A DNA stretch of 64,000 nucleotides from an uncultured Clostridia bacterium. Lineage in GTDB: Bacteria > Bacillota > Clostridia > Christensenellales > Borkfalkiaceae. How positions within the stretch are numbered: position 1 is the first letter of the stretch; every line of letters begins with the position of its first letter. This document shows, piece by piece, positions 9,041-18,489 of this stretch. The stretch covers positions 24,525 to 88,524 of the forward strand of contig CALVTL010000004.1 of assembly GCA_944362555.1 (NCBI GenBank), in the 5' to 3' direction. A model generated the notes under the pieces. It was not told the origin of the DNA. It did no database searches and was given only the letters and a program-made list of their open reading frames with translations. The position numbers and the translations under genes were made by a program.

Positions 9041-9898
9041 ATGGAAAAAATTTACGACTGCATCGTGGTGGGCGGCGGCATCGCGGGGTATTCCGCGGCG
9101 CTCACCTTAAAGAGCTTAAAGCGCGACGCCCTGTGGCTGGGCGCGGAGCTGTACGGTGAAAAGCTGCGCGCGGCGGAATATGTGCGCAACTATCCCGCCC
9201 TCGTGGGCGGCGGCGCGCTGTTCGCAGAGCGCCTCGAAGAACAACGAGAAAAAGAGGGCGTCCTCTTCACGCAGGGCAGGGCGGACGCCGTGTATGCGGG
9301 CGACGTGTTCACCGTCACGGCGGGGGAGAATGCCTACCTCGGGCGCACCGTCATTCTGGCGACGGGCGTCTCGCAGGCGGGCGCCGTCAAGGGGGAGGAG
9401 AACTTTCTCGGCAGGGGCGTGAGTTACTGCGCCGTGTGCGACGGCGCGCTCTACCGCGGGAAGGTCGTCGCCGCAGTCGTCGCCTCGGAAAAGTATGCGG
9501 AGGAGGTGGAATATCTCGCGGGGTTCGCCTCGTGCGTTCACGCCTTCTGCCTGTATCGGGACGCACGCTTTCACGCGCCCAACATTGTCCTCCATCGGGA
9601 AGTCCCGCGTGCCGTGGAGGGCGGGCTGCGCGTGGAGCGCCTCCTTTGCAAAGAGGGTGCGCTGGACGTTGCGGGCGTGTTCTTTCTGCGGGACGCCGCG
9701 CCGCCCTCGGCGCTCGTCGGCGGGCTGGAGACGGAGGGCGCGCAGGTCATAACGGGGCGGGACGGCTCCACCAACCTTGCGGGGCTGTTCGCCGCGGGCG
9801 ACGTGACGGGCAGACCCTATCAGTACGCCAAGGCGGCGGGGGAGGGGCTCGTCGCGGCGTATTCCGCGCACGCCTACCTGGCAAAGGAGCGGGCATGA
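9041..9898 (+). CDS. Thioredoxin reductase-like flavoprotein, NADPH motif degenerate
   Basis: A 285-aa protein with an N-terminal FAD-binding VVGGGIAGYSAA motif, a redox-active CAVC pair in SYCAVCDGALYRG (about 129-141), and a C-terminal FAD-contact FAAGDVTGRPYQ. The second Rossmann motif, normally VVGGGNSA, is replaced by VVASEKYA, and the HRR NADPH-phosphate motif is also missing. This resembles ferredoxin-dependent flavin thioredoxin reductases of clostridia, which cannot use NADPH. Reduction by ferredoxin is inferred. It overlaps the next gene by ATGA. The start is chosen because a promoter abuts it and homology begins there. Confidence 0.85.
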   Translation: MEKIYDCIVVGGGIAGYSAALTLKSLKRDALWLGAELYGEKLRAAEYVRNYPALVGGGALFAERLEEQREKEGVLFTQGRADAVYAGDVFTVTAGENAYLGRTVILATGVSQAGAVKGEENFLGRGVSYCAVCDGALYRGKVVAAVVASEKYAEEVEYLAGFASCVHAFCLYRDARFHAPNIVLHREVPRAVEGGLRVERLLCKEGALDVAGVFFLRDAAPPSALVGGLETEGAQVITGRDGSTNLAGLFAAGDVTGRPYQYAKAAGEGLVAAYSAHAYLAKERA

Positions 9899-10716
9899 TC
9901 AACGAGATCGAGCGCTCCATCATCAAAAAATTCCGCAAGGAGATCTGGTGTCCCTTCGTCAGGAGCGTCAAGCAGTACGAGCTGCTCTCCCCGGGGGATA
10001 AGATAGCCGTCTGCATCTCGGGCGGGAAGGACTCCTTTCTGCTCGCCAAGTGTATGCAGGAACTGTGCCGCCACGGACAGTATGCGTTCGGGCTGGAATT
10101 TCTCGTCATGGACCCGGGGTATGCTCCCGAAAACAGAAGACGTATCGAAGAAAACGCGGCAAGGCTGGAACTTCCCGTGCATATCTTTGAAAGCGACATC
10201 TTCTCGGTGGTGGACAGCGTGACGCAGGGCTCGGCGTGCTATCTGTGCGCGCGGATGCGGCGCGGCTACCTCTATGAGTTCGCCAAAAAGCTGGGCTGCA
10301 ACAAGATCGCCCTCGGGCATCACTTCGACGACGTCGTCTCCACAACGCTGCTCGGAATGTTCTACGGGGCGGAAGTCAAAACGATGATGCCCAAACTCAA
10401 ATCGACGAGCCACCCCGGGTTGGAACTCATCCGCCCGCTCTACGCCGTGCGCGAGCGCGACATCGTCGCGTGGGCGAACTATAACCATCTCTCCTTTTTA
10501 GGCTGCGCCTGCCGCTTTACGGAGCGCGTCGCGGGAAAAGAGGAGGAGAGCAAGCGCATGGAGATGAAACAGCTCCTCTCCGAGCTTGAAAAGGTCAATC
10601 CGGAGGCGGCGAACAACGTGTTCCGCAGTATGCACAACGTCGCGCTCGACTGCATCCCCGGCTGGCGGAAGGGGGGAGAAAAGCACTCCTTCCTCGAAGA
10701 ATACCGCAAAGAATAA
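9895..10716 (+). CDS. TtcA-like tRNA thiolation ATP-pyrophosphatase
   Basis: A 273-aa member of the TtcA/TtuA family, which adenylates and thiolates tRNA bases. It has the PP-loop SGGKDS at 42-47, a CYLC pair at Cys115/Cys118 that could ligate an Fe-S cluster, and a distal single-Cys region around LGCACRF. 2-thiocytidine at tRNA position 32 is the classic product, but the clostridial paralogues are diverse. It is translationally coupled to the thioredoxin reductase-like gene, which hints at a shared redox supply. Confidence 0.88.
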   Translation: MINEIERSIIKKFRKEIWCPFVRSVKQYELLSPGDKIAVCISGGKDSFLLAKCMQELCRHGQYAFGLEFLVMDPGYAPENRRRIEENAARLELPVHIFESDIFSVVDSVTQGSACYLCARMRRGYLYEFAKKLGCNKIALGHHFDDVVSTTLLGMFYGAEVKTMMPKLKSTSHPGLELIRPLYAVRERDIVAWANYNHLSFLGCACRFTERVAGKEEESKRMEMKQLLSELEKVNPEAANNVFRSMHNVALDCIPGWRKGGEKHSFLEEYRKE

Positions 10717-10755
10717 CATTTTTTCAGAAAATCTCATAATTTTTGCGGATGCCCC

Positions 10756-10784
10756 TTGCAAGAACGGAAAAAATCGTGTATAAT
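10756..10784 (+). promoter_or_regulatory. Promoter upstream of the Cys-rich protein gene
   Basis: TTGCAA, 17-bp spacer, TATAAT; about 39 nt leader with GGGAGA ahead of the ATG at 10824. Confidence 0.7.
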
Positions 10785-10823
10785 AGCGGAAAGGGCTTTT
10801 GAAAAGGCTCGGGAGATGGCACT

Positions 10824-11393
10824 ATGACATTCAGGCAGCTTCAGGAATATCTTGACGCGGTGAAGTGGGAGGACAGCGTGGCGCGCTCCTGCGATATGTG
10901 CGGGCGCTATGCGCGCTGCCGCTATTGCGTGCGCACGGAGGAATATCCCTGCGCCATGGCGCACAACCGCCTCGTCGCGGCGACGAATGCGCCCGTGCCC
11001 GACCATGTTCCCGACTGGCTGCTCCCCGAACCCGACGTCGAGGCAAAATTCGGCGCGCTCACGGCGACGGAGGAGACTGCACTCGCCGTTTCCGCGCCCG
11101 CCGCGCTCGCCGTAAAGGCGCCCGCGCCCCTCGTCGCGCAGCCAGCACAGGCAGCCGCCCCGTCCAAGGATTCCGTGTCCGAACCTGAAAAGGCGGGCAC
11201 CATGTCCGAGGAAGAAGGGGAAAAGGCGCCCTCCATGGGCACCATGTCCGAGGCAGAGCCCGTGGAAGGCGAAAATTCCGGGCGCCCCCGCCCGCACGTT
11301 CTTGTGCGTGGCACAAAGGGGAACGTGCGCCTTTGCACGCTCTCCCGCCGCCTTCCCACCGTCAGCTCCGAGCTCGGCGGCGAAGGGGAATAA
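10824..11393 (+). CDS. Unknown protein with N-terminal Cys cluster
   Basis: 189 aa, not recognised. Residues 20-41 contain five cysteines in a CDMC...CRYC...C arrangement that could bind zinc or an Fe-S cluster. Residues 65-150 are low-complexity, Ala/Pro/Glu-rich and contain two GTMSE repeats. A basic stretch closes the C-terminus. There is no signal peptide or membrane helix. It has its own promoter and a GGGAGA ribosome site. Base and codon use match neighbours. A small metal-binding regulator or adaptor is possible, but no function is claimed. Confidence 0.6.
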   Translation: MTFRQLQEYLDAVKWEDSVARSCDMCGRYARCRYCVRTEEYPCAMAHNRLVAATNAPVPDHVPDWLLPEPDVEAKFGALTATEETALAVSAPAALAVKAPAPLVAQPAQAAAPSKDSVSEPEKAGTMSEEEGEKAPSMGTMSEAEPVEGENSGRPRPHVLVRGTKGNVRLCTLSRRLPTVSSELGGEGE

Positions 11394-11444
11394 ACGTTGG
11401 TATTTGCGCGCCCCCTGCGTTGGGGAGCGCGGAGATATGATATC

Positions 11445-11500
11445 CTGTAATGGAATCCCTTACAGTGTGAGAAAGCGGGCAGAGCCCGTTTTTAAGGAGG
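11445..11500 (+). promoter_or_regulatory. Structured leader/attenuator before the CNNM genes
   Basis: Contains the hairpin CTGTAA/TTACAG (11445-11450 with 11460-11465). A terminator-like hairpin then follows, GCGGGC-AGA-GCCCGT at 11475-11489 with five Ts, and AAGGAGG comes immediately after it at 11494-11500. It could be the terminator of the upstream gene or an attenuator for the CNNM pair. Confidence 0.5.
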
Positions 11501-11520
11501 TATAAGGTAGTTTCCTATCT

Positions 11521-12555
11521 ATGGACAGTCGATGTATCGGACTGCTGATCGCACTTGTTGTGCTCGTCACCCTGTCGGGGCTTTTCAGCGCCACGGAGAC
11601 GGCATACACCGGCTTTTCGCTCGTTCGCATGAGGCGATTTGCCAAGAACAAAAAATCTGCGCGCATGGCGTTCCGCCTGAGCGCGGACTATAACAGGATC
11701 TTGACGACGCTGCTCATTGCGGACAACATCGTGAACATTGCGTCGGCGACCATCGGCACGCTCATCTTCACGTCGCTCATCGGCGCGGAATTTGGCCCGA
11801 CCGTCTCCACCGTCGTGCTCACCATCGTCCTGCTCATCTTCGGGGAGATCACCCCCAAGATCCTTGCAAAGCGCGTGCCCGAGACGTTTGCGTGCGTCGC
11901 CGCCTATCCGCTTTTGGTGTGTACATATCTTCTCCTGCCCCTTGTCTGGCTGTTCGGGGTGTGGAAGAAGTTTATTTTTTGCCTTTTCGGTCTCGGGAAG
12001 AAGCAGCCCAGGCTCACCGAGGAGGAATTTGAGATGCTCGTCTCCGACGTCGGAAAGGAGGGCGTGCTCAACGAAACGGAACAGGAGCTCATCCACAGGA
12101 CGCTCCGCTACGACGAGCTCACCGTCTCTGACTGCATGATCCCGCTCGAGCGGGTGGTCGCGGTGGACGTGCGCGAGAACGACCGCGTCGTGTATAAGCT
12201 GTTCCGTGAGACCAACTTTTCGCGCCTGCCCGTCTATAAAGGCGTCAAGCGCAACATCGAAGGCGTTCTCTACCGCGCGGATTTCTATGAGAATATGCTT
12301 GCGGGAAGGCGCGATTTCGACAACATCATCCGCCCCGTATCCTTTGTTTCGCCCGACGAAAAGGTCTCCGGCCTCATGGAGCGCCTCCGCACGATGCGCG
12401 AACATATGCTTGCGGTCGGTTCCGAGGACAACGCACTCGGCATCATCACGCGCGAGGATATGGTGGAAGAACTCATCGGCGACGTGGACGACAAGTACGA
12501 TCTGACGCCCGTTACGTCGCTGCCGACGCCCCCCGCGGCGCCGCAGCAGGCGTAA
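11521..12555 (+). CDS. CNNM/CorC (hemolysin C) family membrane protein, copy 1
   Basis: A 344-aa protein with an N-terminal CNNM transmembrane domain (about residues 1-150, three to four helices, containing LSGLFSATETAYTG and IFGEITPKILAK) and a CBS pair at about 195-325. The family is linked to magnesium or other cation efflux. It ends in a Pro/Ala-rich tail and lacks the usual CorC_HlyC C-terminal domain. The start matches the paralogue's N-terminus. The best ribosome site, AAGGAGG, is 20 nt upstream; a 6-bp hairpin in the spacer could shorten the effective distance. Confidence 0.9.
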   Translation: MDSRCIGLLIALVVLVTLSGLFSATETAYTGFSLVRMRRFAKNKKSARMAFRLSADYNRILTTLLIADNIVNIASATIGTLIFTSLIGAEFGPTVSTVVLTIVLLIFGEITPKILAKRVPETFACVAAYPLLVCTYLLLPLVWLFGVWKKFIFCLFGLGKKQPRLTEEEFEMLVSDVGKEGVLNETEQELIHRTLRYDELTVSDCMIPLERVVAVDVRENDRVVYKLFRETNFSRLPVYKGVKRNIEGVLYRADFYENMLAGRRDFDNIIRPVSFVSPDEKVSGLMERLRTMREHMLAVGSEDNALGIITREDMVEELIGDVDDKYDLTPVTSLPTPPAAPQQA

Positions 12556-12567
12556 GGAGGACGGGAT

Positions 12568-13629
12568 ATGAATGCAGCAACCATCACGGCGCTCATAATA
12601 ACGCTCGTCATCCTCATCACCTTATCCGGCTTTTTCAGCGCGACGGAGACCGCCTATACGGGCTACTCTCCCGTCAGGATGCGCCGCTTTGCCGCCAAAA
12701 AACGCACGGCGCGCGTGGCGTTAAAGCTCGGGGAAAACTACAACAAGATCTTAACGACGCTGCTCATCGGCAACAACATCGTCAACATCACGGCGTCCAC
12801 CATCGGCACGGTGCTCTTTGTGGCGGCGCTGGGCGAGAGCCTGGGCGCGACCATTTCCACCATCGTCATCACCGCCGTCGTGCTCATCTTCGGCGAGGTG
12901 ACGCCCAAGACGCTCGCAAAGGAATCGCCCGAGGCGTTCGCGTGCTTCGCCGCCTATCCGCTTCTCGTGCTCACCTACGTTCTCTGGCCGCTCAACTGGG
13001 TCTTCGGGCAGTGGGAGAGATTTGTCTTTTTCGTGTTCCGCCTCAACAAGGAGGCGCCCGCCTACACGGAGGCGGAGTTCAAAATGCTCGTCTCCGACGT
13101 CAAGGAGGACGGCGTCCTCAACGAAACGGAGCACGAGCTCATCCACCGCACGCTGCGCTTTGACGAGCTGCGCGTCGGAACGTGCATGATCCCGCTCTCC
13201 CGCGTGACCGCCGTCTCCGAACGCGAGAACGAGCGGCGCATCCTGCGCATCTTCCGCGAGACCAACTTCTCGCGCGTGCCCGTCTACCGCGGCGAGAAGG
13301 GGAACATCATCGGCATTCTTTACCGCGCCGATTTCTACGAGACGATGCTGGCGGGGAAGAAGGATTTTTCCTCCGTCATCCGTCCCGTTTCCGCCGCCTC
13401 GGAGGAGGAAAAGGTCTCGGCGCTCTTAAAGCGGATGCAGGCTGCGCGCGAGCACATGATGGTCGTGACGGACGAACAAGGCACGACGGGCATCATCACG
13501 CGCGAGGACATCATCGAAGAACTGTTGGGCGATCTGGACGACAAGTACGACTTGACGCCCGTCACGTCGCCCCTCAATCCCCTCGTTCCCGGACCGGAGG
13601 AAGGGGAGGAAGGCGAGCAAGAAGAATGA
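12568..13629 (+). CDS. CNNM/CorC family membrane protein, copy 2
   Basis: A 353-aa close paralogue of the preceding gene, aligned end to end without large gaps: the same CNNM domain, the same IFGEVTPKTLAK motif, the same CBS pair and an acidic tail. The two are a tandem duplication separated by 12 nt, with AAGGAGG ahead of this copy. They may form a heterodimer, as CNNM proteins work as dimers; this is inference. The last 4 nt overlap the methyltransferase start. Confidence 0.9.
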   Translation: MNAATITALIITLVILITLSGFFSATETAYTGYSPVRMRRFAAKKRTARVALKLGENYNKILTTLLIGNNIVNITASTIGTVLFVAALGESLGATISTIVITAVVLIFGEVTPKTLAKESPEAFACFAAYPLLVLTYVLWPLNWVFGQWERFVFFVFRLNKEAPAYTEAEFKMLVSDVKEDGVLNETEHELIHRTLRFDELRVGTCMIPLSRVTAVSERENERRILRIFRETNFSRVPVYRGEKGNIIGILYRADFYETMLAGKKDFSSVIRPVSAASEEEKVSALLKRMQAAREHMMVVTDEQGTTGIITREDIIEELLGDLDDKYDLTPVTSPLNPLVPGPEEGEEGEQEE

Positions 13630-14750
13630 AACTCTATATCCCTGTCGCCTCGGGCGTGGAAGCGTCCGTCAAGCGGCAATTAAGATCGCTCGGCTACGGC
13701 GAATGCCCCGCCATCCTCGGAAGAGTTGCGCTCGAAGGGGACTGGCAGGACGTCGCCCGCCTCAACGTCTTTCTGCGCGCGGGCGAACGCGTGCTCATCG
13801 GGGTGGGAAGTTTTCCCGCCCCTGATTTTGATGCGCTCTTTGAAGGCGTCTCGGCGCTCCCGTGGGAGGAATTTCTCTCCGCACACACGCATATCCTGAT
13901 GGACGGGAAATGCGTCAAAAGCGCGCTCATGGCGGTGAAGGCGACGGGCGGCGTCGTCAAAAAAGCCATCGCGGAGCGCCTCAAAGCGCGGCTCGGCGTC
14001 ACCTCCCTCGACGAGCGCGGGGAACGTGCCGTCGTCGGCGTGTACCTCTATGAGGACACGGCGTATCTCACGCTGGATACCTCGGGCGACGGGCTGCACA
14101 AGCGCGGCTACCGCGTGCGCACCTACGACGCGCCCCTGCGCGAGACGACGGCTGCCGCGCTGGTGGAGAGCTCCTTCTTCCACGCGGGCAAGCCGTTTGC
14201 CGACGTCTTTTGCGGGAGCGGCACCATTCCCATCGAGGCGGCGCTGTATATGCGCCGCATCGCCCCCGGGAAGGGGCGGGAGTTCGACTTTACGCGCTGG
14301 AAGTGCGTACCGCGCGGCGTGCTCGCGCGGGCGCGCGAGGAGGCGGAGGCGGGGGAGGTGCGCTCTCCCATGCCCAAACTCCTCGCCTCGGACATCTCCA
14401 AGGAGGCGGTGGAGCTCGCACGTTTCCATGCCCGCCGCGCGGGCGTGGAGGAGGACATCCTCTTTTCGGTGCGCGATATGCGCGATTTTTCCTCGCAGGA
14501 GAAAAACGGCGTGCTCATCTGCAATCCGCCCTACGGCGAACGGATGCAGGAGGCGCACCTCTTCGACCTCTACCGCGACTTCGGCAGAATGTTCCGCGCG
14601 CTGCCCGATTGGAGCTGCTACTTTCTCTCCTCCTTTGCGGGCGCGGAGCGCGCCTTCGGCAAGCGGGCGGACAAAAAGCGCCGTCTCCCCAACGCGCACC
14701 TCGACTGCACCCTCTATTCCTATTTCGGGAAACCTCCGTGTAAAAAATGA
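13626..14750 (+). CDS. THUMP-domain 23S rRNA (guanine-N2) methyltransferase, RlmL-like
   Basis: 374 aa. An N-terminal THUMP RNA-binding domain (about 1-155) is followed by a class I SAM methyltransferase with ADVFCGSGTIPIEAAL as the SAM loop and CNPPYGERM as the catalytic NPPY motif. It corresponds to the methyltransferase half of E. coli RlmL/RlmK. The ATGA overlap with the CNNM gene is probably just tight packing. The family is confident; the exact target base is inferred. Confidence 0.92.
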   Translation: MKLYIPVASGVEASVKRQLRSLGYGECPAILGRVALEGDWQDVARLNVFLRAGERVLIGVGSFPAPDFDALFEGVSALPWEEFLSAHTHILMDGKCVKSALMAVKATGGVVKKAIAERLKARLGVTSLDERGERAVVGVYLYEDTAYLTLDTSGDGLHKRGYRVRTYDAPLRETTAAALVESSFFHAGKPFADVFCGSGTIPIEAALYMRRIAPGKGREFDFTRWKCVPRGVLARAREEAEAGEVRSPMPKLLASDISKEAVELARFHARRAGVEEDILFSVRDMRDFSSQEKNGVLICNPPYGERMQEAHLFDLYRDFGRMFRALPDWSCYFLSSFAGAERAFGKRADKKRRLPNAHLDCTLYSYFGKPPCKK

Positions 14751-14788
14751 TAAACTGATGAATTCGGTCAAATTTTTTTGCGAGAGGG

Positions 14789-14857
14789 TTGACAAACAGG
14801 CGGACGCGGAGTATAATGAAGTCGGTAAATTGTTCAGGGGAGAACCTTCGATTTACC
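14789..14857 (+). promoter_or_regulatory. Promoter and candidate operator/leader hairpin of the MarR-ABC operon
   Basis: TTGACA (14789), 17-bp spacer, TATAAT (14812-14817). Directly downstream is a nested inverted repeat, GGTAAAT (14824-14830) with ATTTACC (14851-14857), and GTTC/GAAC inside it. Its position at the transcription start fits a MarR repressor site. Confidence 0.65.
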
Positions 14858-14897
14858 CTTAAATATCCGAAAAAGTTTTACAGGAGGAAGGTCACTT

Positions 14898-15365
14898 ATG
14901 GAAATCAACGAGTACCTTGTCAAAAGTTTTCAGCTCATGCGCAACATGGAGAACATCGACTTCTTCGCGGGCGCGCACAAGCTCTCGCGCACGGAGTTCC
15001 GCCTGCTGCGAGAAGTCATCCTGGAGGCGGAAAAGGGGAAGAACATCATCTCTTCCGAACTTGCGCGCCGCCTCGGCATCACGCGTTCCGCCGTCTCGCA
15101 GGTCGTGACCAAGATGGAGAAGGAGGGCATCGTCTCCCGCGTGGATTCTCCCACGGACAGAAAGATCGCCTACATCTGCCTCTCCAAGAACGCACGCGAC
15201 GTGTTTGAGGAACAGTGCAAGGAGGCGAACGCCACGATGGAGCGCATCATCGCGGAGGCGGGCGAGGCGCGCGTGAAAGCGTTCTTCGACCTCTACGACG
15301 AATTCAACAAAGCCATCGAAAAGGTGATGGGGAAGACCGATAAGAAGAAAGGTTCCGCCGACTGA
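14898..15365 (+). CDS. MarR family transcriptional regulator
   Basis: A 155-aa winged-helix regulator: helices, then the recognition segment ELARRLGITRSAVSQVVTKME (about 52-72), then a wing with VDSPTDRK. MarR proteins are dimeric repressors released by small ligands. It is followed 58 nt later by a large ABC exporter on the same strand, so the likely role is drug- or peptide-responsive control of that exporter and of itself. AGGAGG precedes the ATG. Confidence 0.9.
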   Translation: MEINEYLVKSFQLMRNMENIDFFAGAHKLSRTEFRLLREVILEAEKGKNIISSELARRLGITRSAVSQVVTKMEKEGIVSRVDSPTDRKIAYICLSKNARDVFEEQCKEANATMERIIAEAGEARVKAFFDLYDEFNKAIEKVMGKTDKKKGSAD

Positions 15366-15423
15366 CGTCCTTGTTCATGCGGCCACATTTACGCGGCGCT
15401 TCATTTTGCGATAAGAGGTTATC

Positions 15424-18237
15424 ATGCTAAAATTGACCGACATCCGGAAGGTCTACAAGGCTGCTTCCGGAGATGTTCACGCGCTCAAAGGCGTGAGCCT
15501 TGAATTCCGCGAGAATGAGTTCGTCTGCATTCTCGGCGCGTCGGGCTGCGGAAAGACCACCCTCCTCAACATCATCGGCGGACTTGACCATTACACTTCG
15601 GGCGACCTTGAGATTCAAGGTCGCTCGACCAAAGATTACAAGGACCGCGATTGGGACGTCTACCGCAACCACAGGATCGGCTTTATCTTCCAGACGTACA
15701 ATCTCATCCCGCACCAGACCGTGTTGGGGAACGTGGAACTCGCGCTCACCATCGCGGGCGTGGGCAGGGAGGAGCGCAGGCAGCGCGCCACGCAGGCGCT
15801 GGAGCGCGTGGGGCTGGGGGGAGAACTCAACAAAAAGCCCAACCAGCTCTCGGGCGGACAGATGCAGCGCGTCGCCATCGCGCGCGCCCTCGTCAACAAT
15901 CCCGACATCCTGCTCGCCGACGAGCCGACGGGCGCGCTTGACTCCGCCACGAGCGTGCAGATCATGGATCTCATCAAGGAGATCGCGGGCGAACGCCTCG
16001 TCATCATGGTCACGCACAATCCCGAGCTCGCTTATGAGTACGCGACGCGTATCGTCAAGCTCAAAGACGGCACGGTGGAGTCCGACTCCATGCCCTACGA
16101 TTCCGCCGCGGAACTCTCGGCAAGGGCGGAGCAGCCGCAATCGGCACCCGCGCCCGCTCCCGCCGCCAAAGAGGGGATGCGCGCCAAGCAAGAGGGCGCT
16201 CCCGTCATGTCCGACTACCCCGAAGGGGAGGGAAAGGGCAAAAAGAAGGAGAAGAAGCCGCGGGCGCGCATGAGCTTTCTCACGTCGCTCGCGTTGAGCG
16301 CCAAAAATCTGCTCACCAAAAAGGGGCGCACCATTTTAACGTCCGTTGCGGGCAGCATCGGCATCATCAGCGTCAGCCTCGTTCTGGCGCTCTCCTCGGG
16401 CTTTAACAACTACGTCAGAAAGACGGAGGAGGATATGCTCTCCTACTATCCCGTCACGGTGACGGAGAGCGCGTTCGACATGGCGTCCATCATGACGTCC
16501 TTTACATCCCCGCAGGATATGCCCGATCTGGAGCAGCTCGGCGACAAGGTGTATGTCGATTCCTTCCTGACGAGCCTTGCCGAGGGCATGACGCTCACCA
16601 ACAATATCACGGACGAATACCTCGACTATCTCTCCAAGATGGATAAAGAGTGGTATTCGGAGATCCAATACGGTTACGGCGTCTCCATCAGCGACAATCT
16701 CTTCACCCACGTCGATACGGCAAAAGACCCGTCTGCCGAACAGCTCGAAATGCAGACTTTGACGCGCTCATTGTCCAATCTGAAGGAGTATTATATCAGC
16801 GTCGTTTACCGCGTCGCACCCGACTATAAAGACCTCGTCGGATTTGCCGACTTCTTCGGCGACATTGTCAACGCCATGCCGGGGACGGGCGATATTTCTT
16901 CCGAAACATACGGGCAGTATGTTCAGTCGCAGTACGACATCGTGGCGGGCACCTTCCCCGAAAGCGAGAACGAAGTGGTGCTCGTCGTCGGCGCAAACAA
17001 TCAGGTGAGCGATCTGACGCTTGCGCAGCTTGGCTTTCTCAATGAGGAGAAGTTTGCGGCGCTCTTCCGCCAGGGGGAGAGCTCAACGGACGACGGCGCG
17101 ATCCCCGAGGAGTCCATCGTTGATTTTAATGAGATTATTGGAAAGCAGTACACGCTCTTTTACAACGGCGCCGTCTACGAGGAAAATCCCGACTATGTAA
17201 AGCCGACCATTTATTCGCCCAACCAAGATCACGCGTTCACCTATCAGGGAGAACGCGCGGAGGACGAACTCACGGCTCGGGAAGGGGAGGGCATCAACCT
17301 TACGGTCTCGGGCATCCTGCGCCTCAAAGACGGGCTCAATTACGGGTGTCTCACGAGCGGGCTCAACCTCACCGAGGCGCTCGTTGATACTTACATCGAG
17401 AACACCATCTCGGACGATACCTTCCTGCAATGGCTGAAAAACGATTCGACCATCACGCTGCCCATCCAGTCGGAGGACGGCGAGGCGGTCAGGATCTACC
17501 TCTCTCCCGCGGAAAATCTCGACGAATACTTCGACATCGAATCCGAGCTTTCCTACATTCTGGGGGACAGCGCGAGCGGCAGCCTTGGCGCCATCATTTC
17601 GCAACTCTCAAAATTAAACGCGTCCTTTGCGCCCGAGAGGGTCATTCGTCTGCTGGGCGGCGATCATACGGTGACTTCCATTTCGCTCTACGCCAATACC
17701 TTTGGCGGCAAGGAACTCATGCTCGACTACCTCGACCAGTGGAACACACTTCACGAGGACGACCCGTCCGTGCAGATCACCTATTCGGACACCGTGGGAA
17801 TGCTCATGAGCATGGTGCAGCAGATTTTGGACATCATCACCTACGTTCTGGTGGCGTTCACGTCCATCTCGCTCGTCGTGTCCTCCGTCATGATCGGCAT
17901 CATCACATACGTCTCGGTGGTGGAGCGCGTCAAGGAGATCGGCGTCTTGCGCTCGCTCGGCGCGCGAAAGCAGGACGTCAGAAATCTGTTCAACGCGGAG
18001 ACCTTCATCATCGGGCTCGCGGCGGGGCTCATCGGCATCGGGCTCGCCTACTTCCTGTCCGTCTTTATCAACCTCATCATCTATTCGCTCGCGGGCATTG
18101 CGGGCATCGCGGCGCTCCCCGTCGGCACGGCGTTCATCATGGTGCTCGTGAGCGTGGTGCTGACGCTCGTCTCGGGGCTCATCCCCGCGCAGTCGGCAGC
18201 GAAGAAAGATCCCGTCATCGCCCTGCGCACCGAATAA
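15424..18237 (+). CDS. MacB-type ABC transporter, ATPase fused to FtsX permease
   Basis: 937 aa. The N-terminal ATPase has Walker A GASGCGKT at 38-45, signature LSGGQ at 142-146, and Walker B DILLADEP followed by the TGALD D-loop. After a charged, low-complexity linker (about 225-280) there is a first membrane helix near 300-325, then a long extracytoplasmic domain of about 450 residues. Three helices follow in the FtsX domain (about 795-930). The architecture fits mechanotransmission exporters for peptides, antibiotics or lipoproteins. It is co-transcribed with the MarR gene. Confidence 0.93.
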   Translation: MLKLTDIRKVYKAASGDVHALKGVSLEFRENEFVCILGASGCGKTTLLNIIGGLDHYTSGDLEIQGRSTKDYKDRDWDVYRNHRIGFIFQTYNLIPHQTVLGNVELALTIAGVGREERRQRATQALERVGLGGELNKKPNQLSGGQMQRVAIARALVNNPDILLADEPTGALDSATSVQIMDLIKEIAGERLVIMVTHNPELAYEYATRIVKLKDGTVESDSMPYDSAAELSARAEQPQSAPAPAPAAKEGMRAKQEGAPVMSDYPEGEGKGKKKEKKPRARMSFLTSLALSAKNLLTKKGRTILTSVAGSIGIISVSLVLALSSGFNNYVRKTEEDMLSYYPVTVTESAFDMASIMTSFTSPQDMPDLEQLGDKVYVDSFLTSLAEGMTLTNNITDEYLDYLSKMDKEWYSEIQYGYGVSISDNLFTHVDTAKDPSAEQLEMQTLTRSLSNLKEYYISVVYRVAPDYKDLVGFADFFGDIVNAMPGTGDISSETYGQYVQSQYDIVAGTFPESENEVVLVVGANNQVSDLTLAQLGFLNEEKFAALFRQGESSTDDGAIPEESIVDFNEIIGKQYTLFYNGAVYEENPDYVKPTIYSPNQDHAFTYQGERAEDELTAREGEGINLTVSGILRLKDGLNYGCLTSGLNLTEALVDTYIENTISDDTFLQWLKNDSTITLPIQSEDGEAVRIYLSPAENLDEYFDIESELSYILGDSASGSLGAIISQLSKLNASFAPERVIRLLGGDHTVTSISLYANTFGGKELMLDYLDQWNTLHEDDPSVQITYSDTVGMLMSMVQQILDIITYVLVAFTSISLVVSSVMIGIITYVSVVERVKEIGVLRSLGARKQDVRNLFNAETFIIGLAAGLIGIGLAYFLSVFINLIIYSLAGIAGIAALPVGTAFIMVLVSVVLTLVSGLIPAQSAAKKDPVIALRTE

Positions 18238-18258
18238 TCTTTGCAAAAGCCGTCCATA

Positions 18259-18366
18259 ATGGTGGATAAACAAGACCAAAGGGGCGCGCCTATGGCAAAG
18301 AAGAAACTCAAAAAACTCACCGATGAAGAGTACGAACGCTATATCCGTTCGCTGCTTGACGAGTGA
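18259..18366 (+). CDS. Small basic/acidic protein, 35 aa
   Basis: A short reading frame between the ABC transporter and its terminator, ending in the sequence LTDEEYERYIRSLLDE. Translation may begin at 18259 (35 aa) or, more likely, at 18292 (24 aa), which has AAGGGG upstream. The amphipathic helix-like C-terminus and its place directly before a strong terminator make it a plausible real gene. Function unknown. Confidence 0.5.
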   Translation: MVDKQDQRGAPMAKKKLKKLTDEEYERYIRSLLDE

Positions 18367-18369
18367 AAG

Positions 18370-18400
18370 AATGCTCTCCCGCAAGAGGGGGAGCATTTTT
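18370..18400 (+). terminator. Terminator of the MarR-ABC operon
   Basis: ATGCTCTCCC / GGGGGAGCAT stem followed by TTTTT. Confidence 0.85.
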
Positions 18401-18489
18401 GTCATCATTAGAAACAAATCGACGGAAACCGCCAAAATATGCCGCCGCCCGCTGTGATATGATTTGTAAAAATGCGCGCGGGAGGGAAC

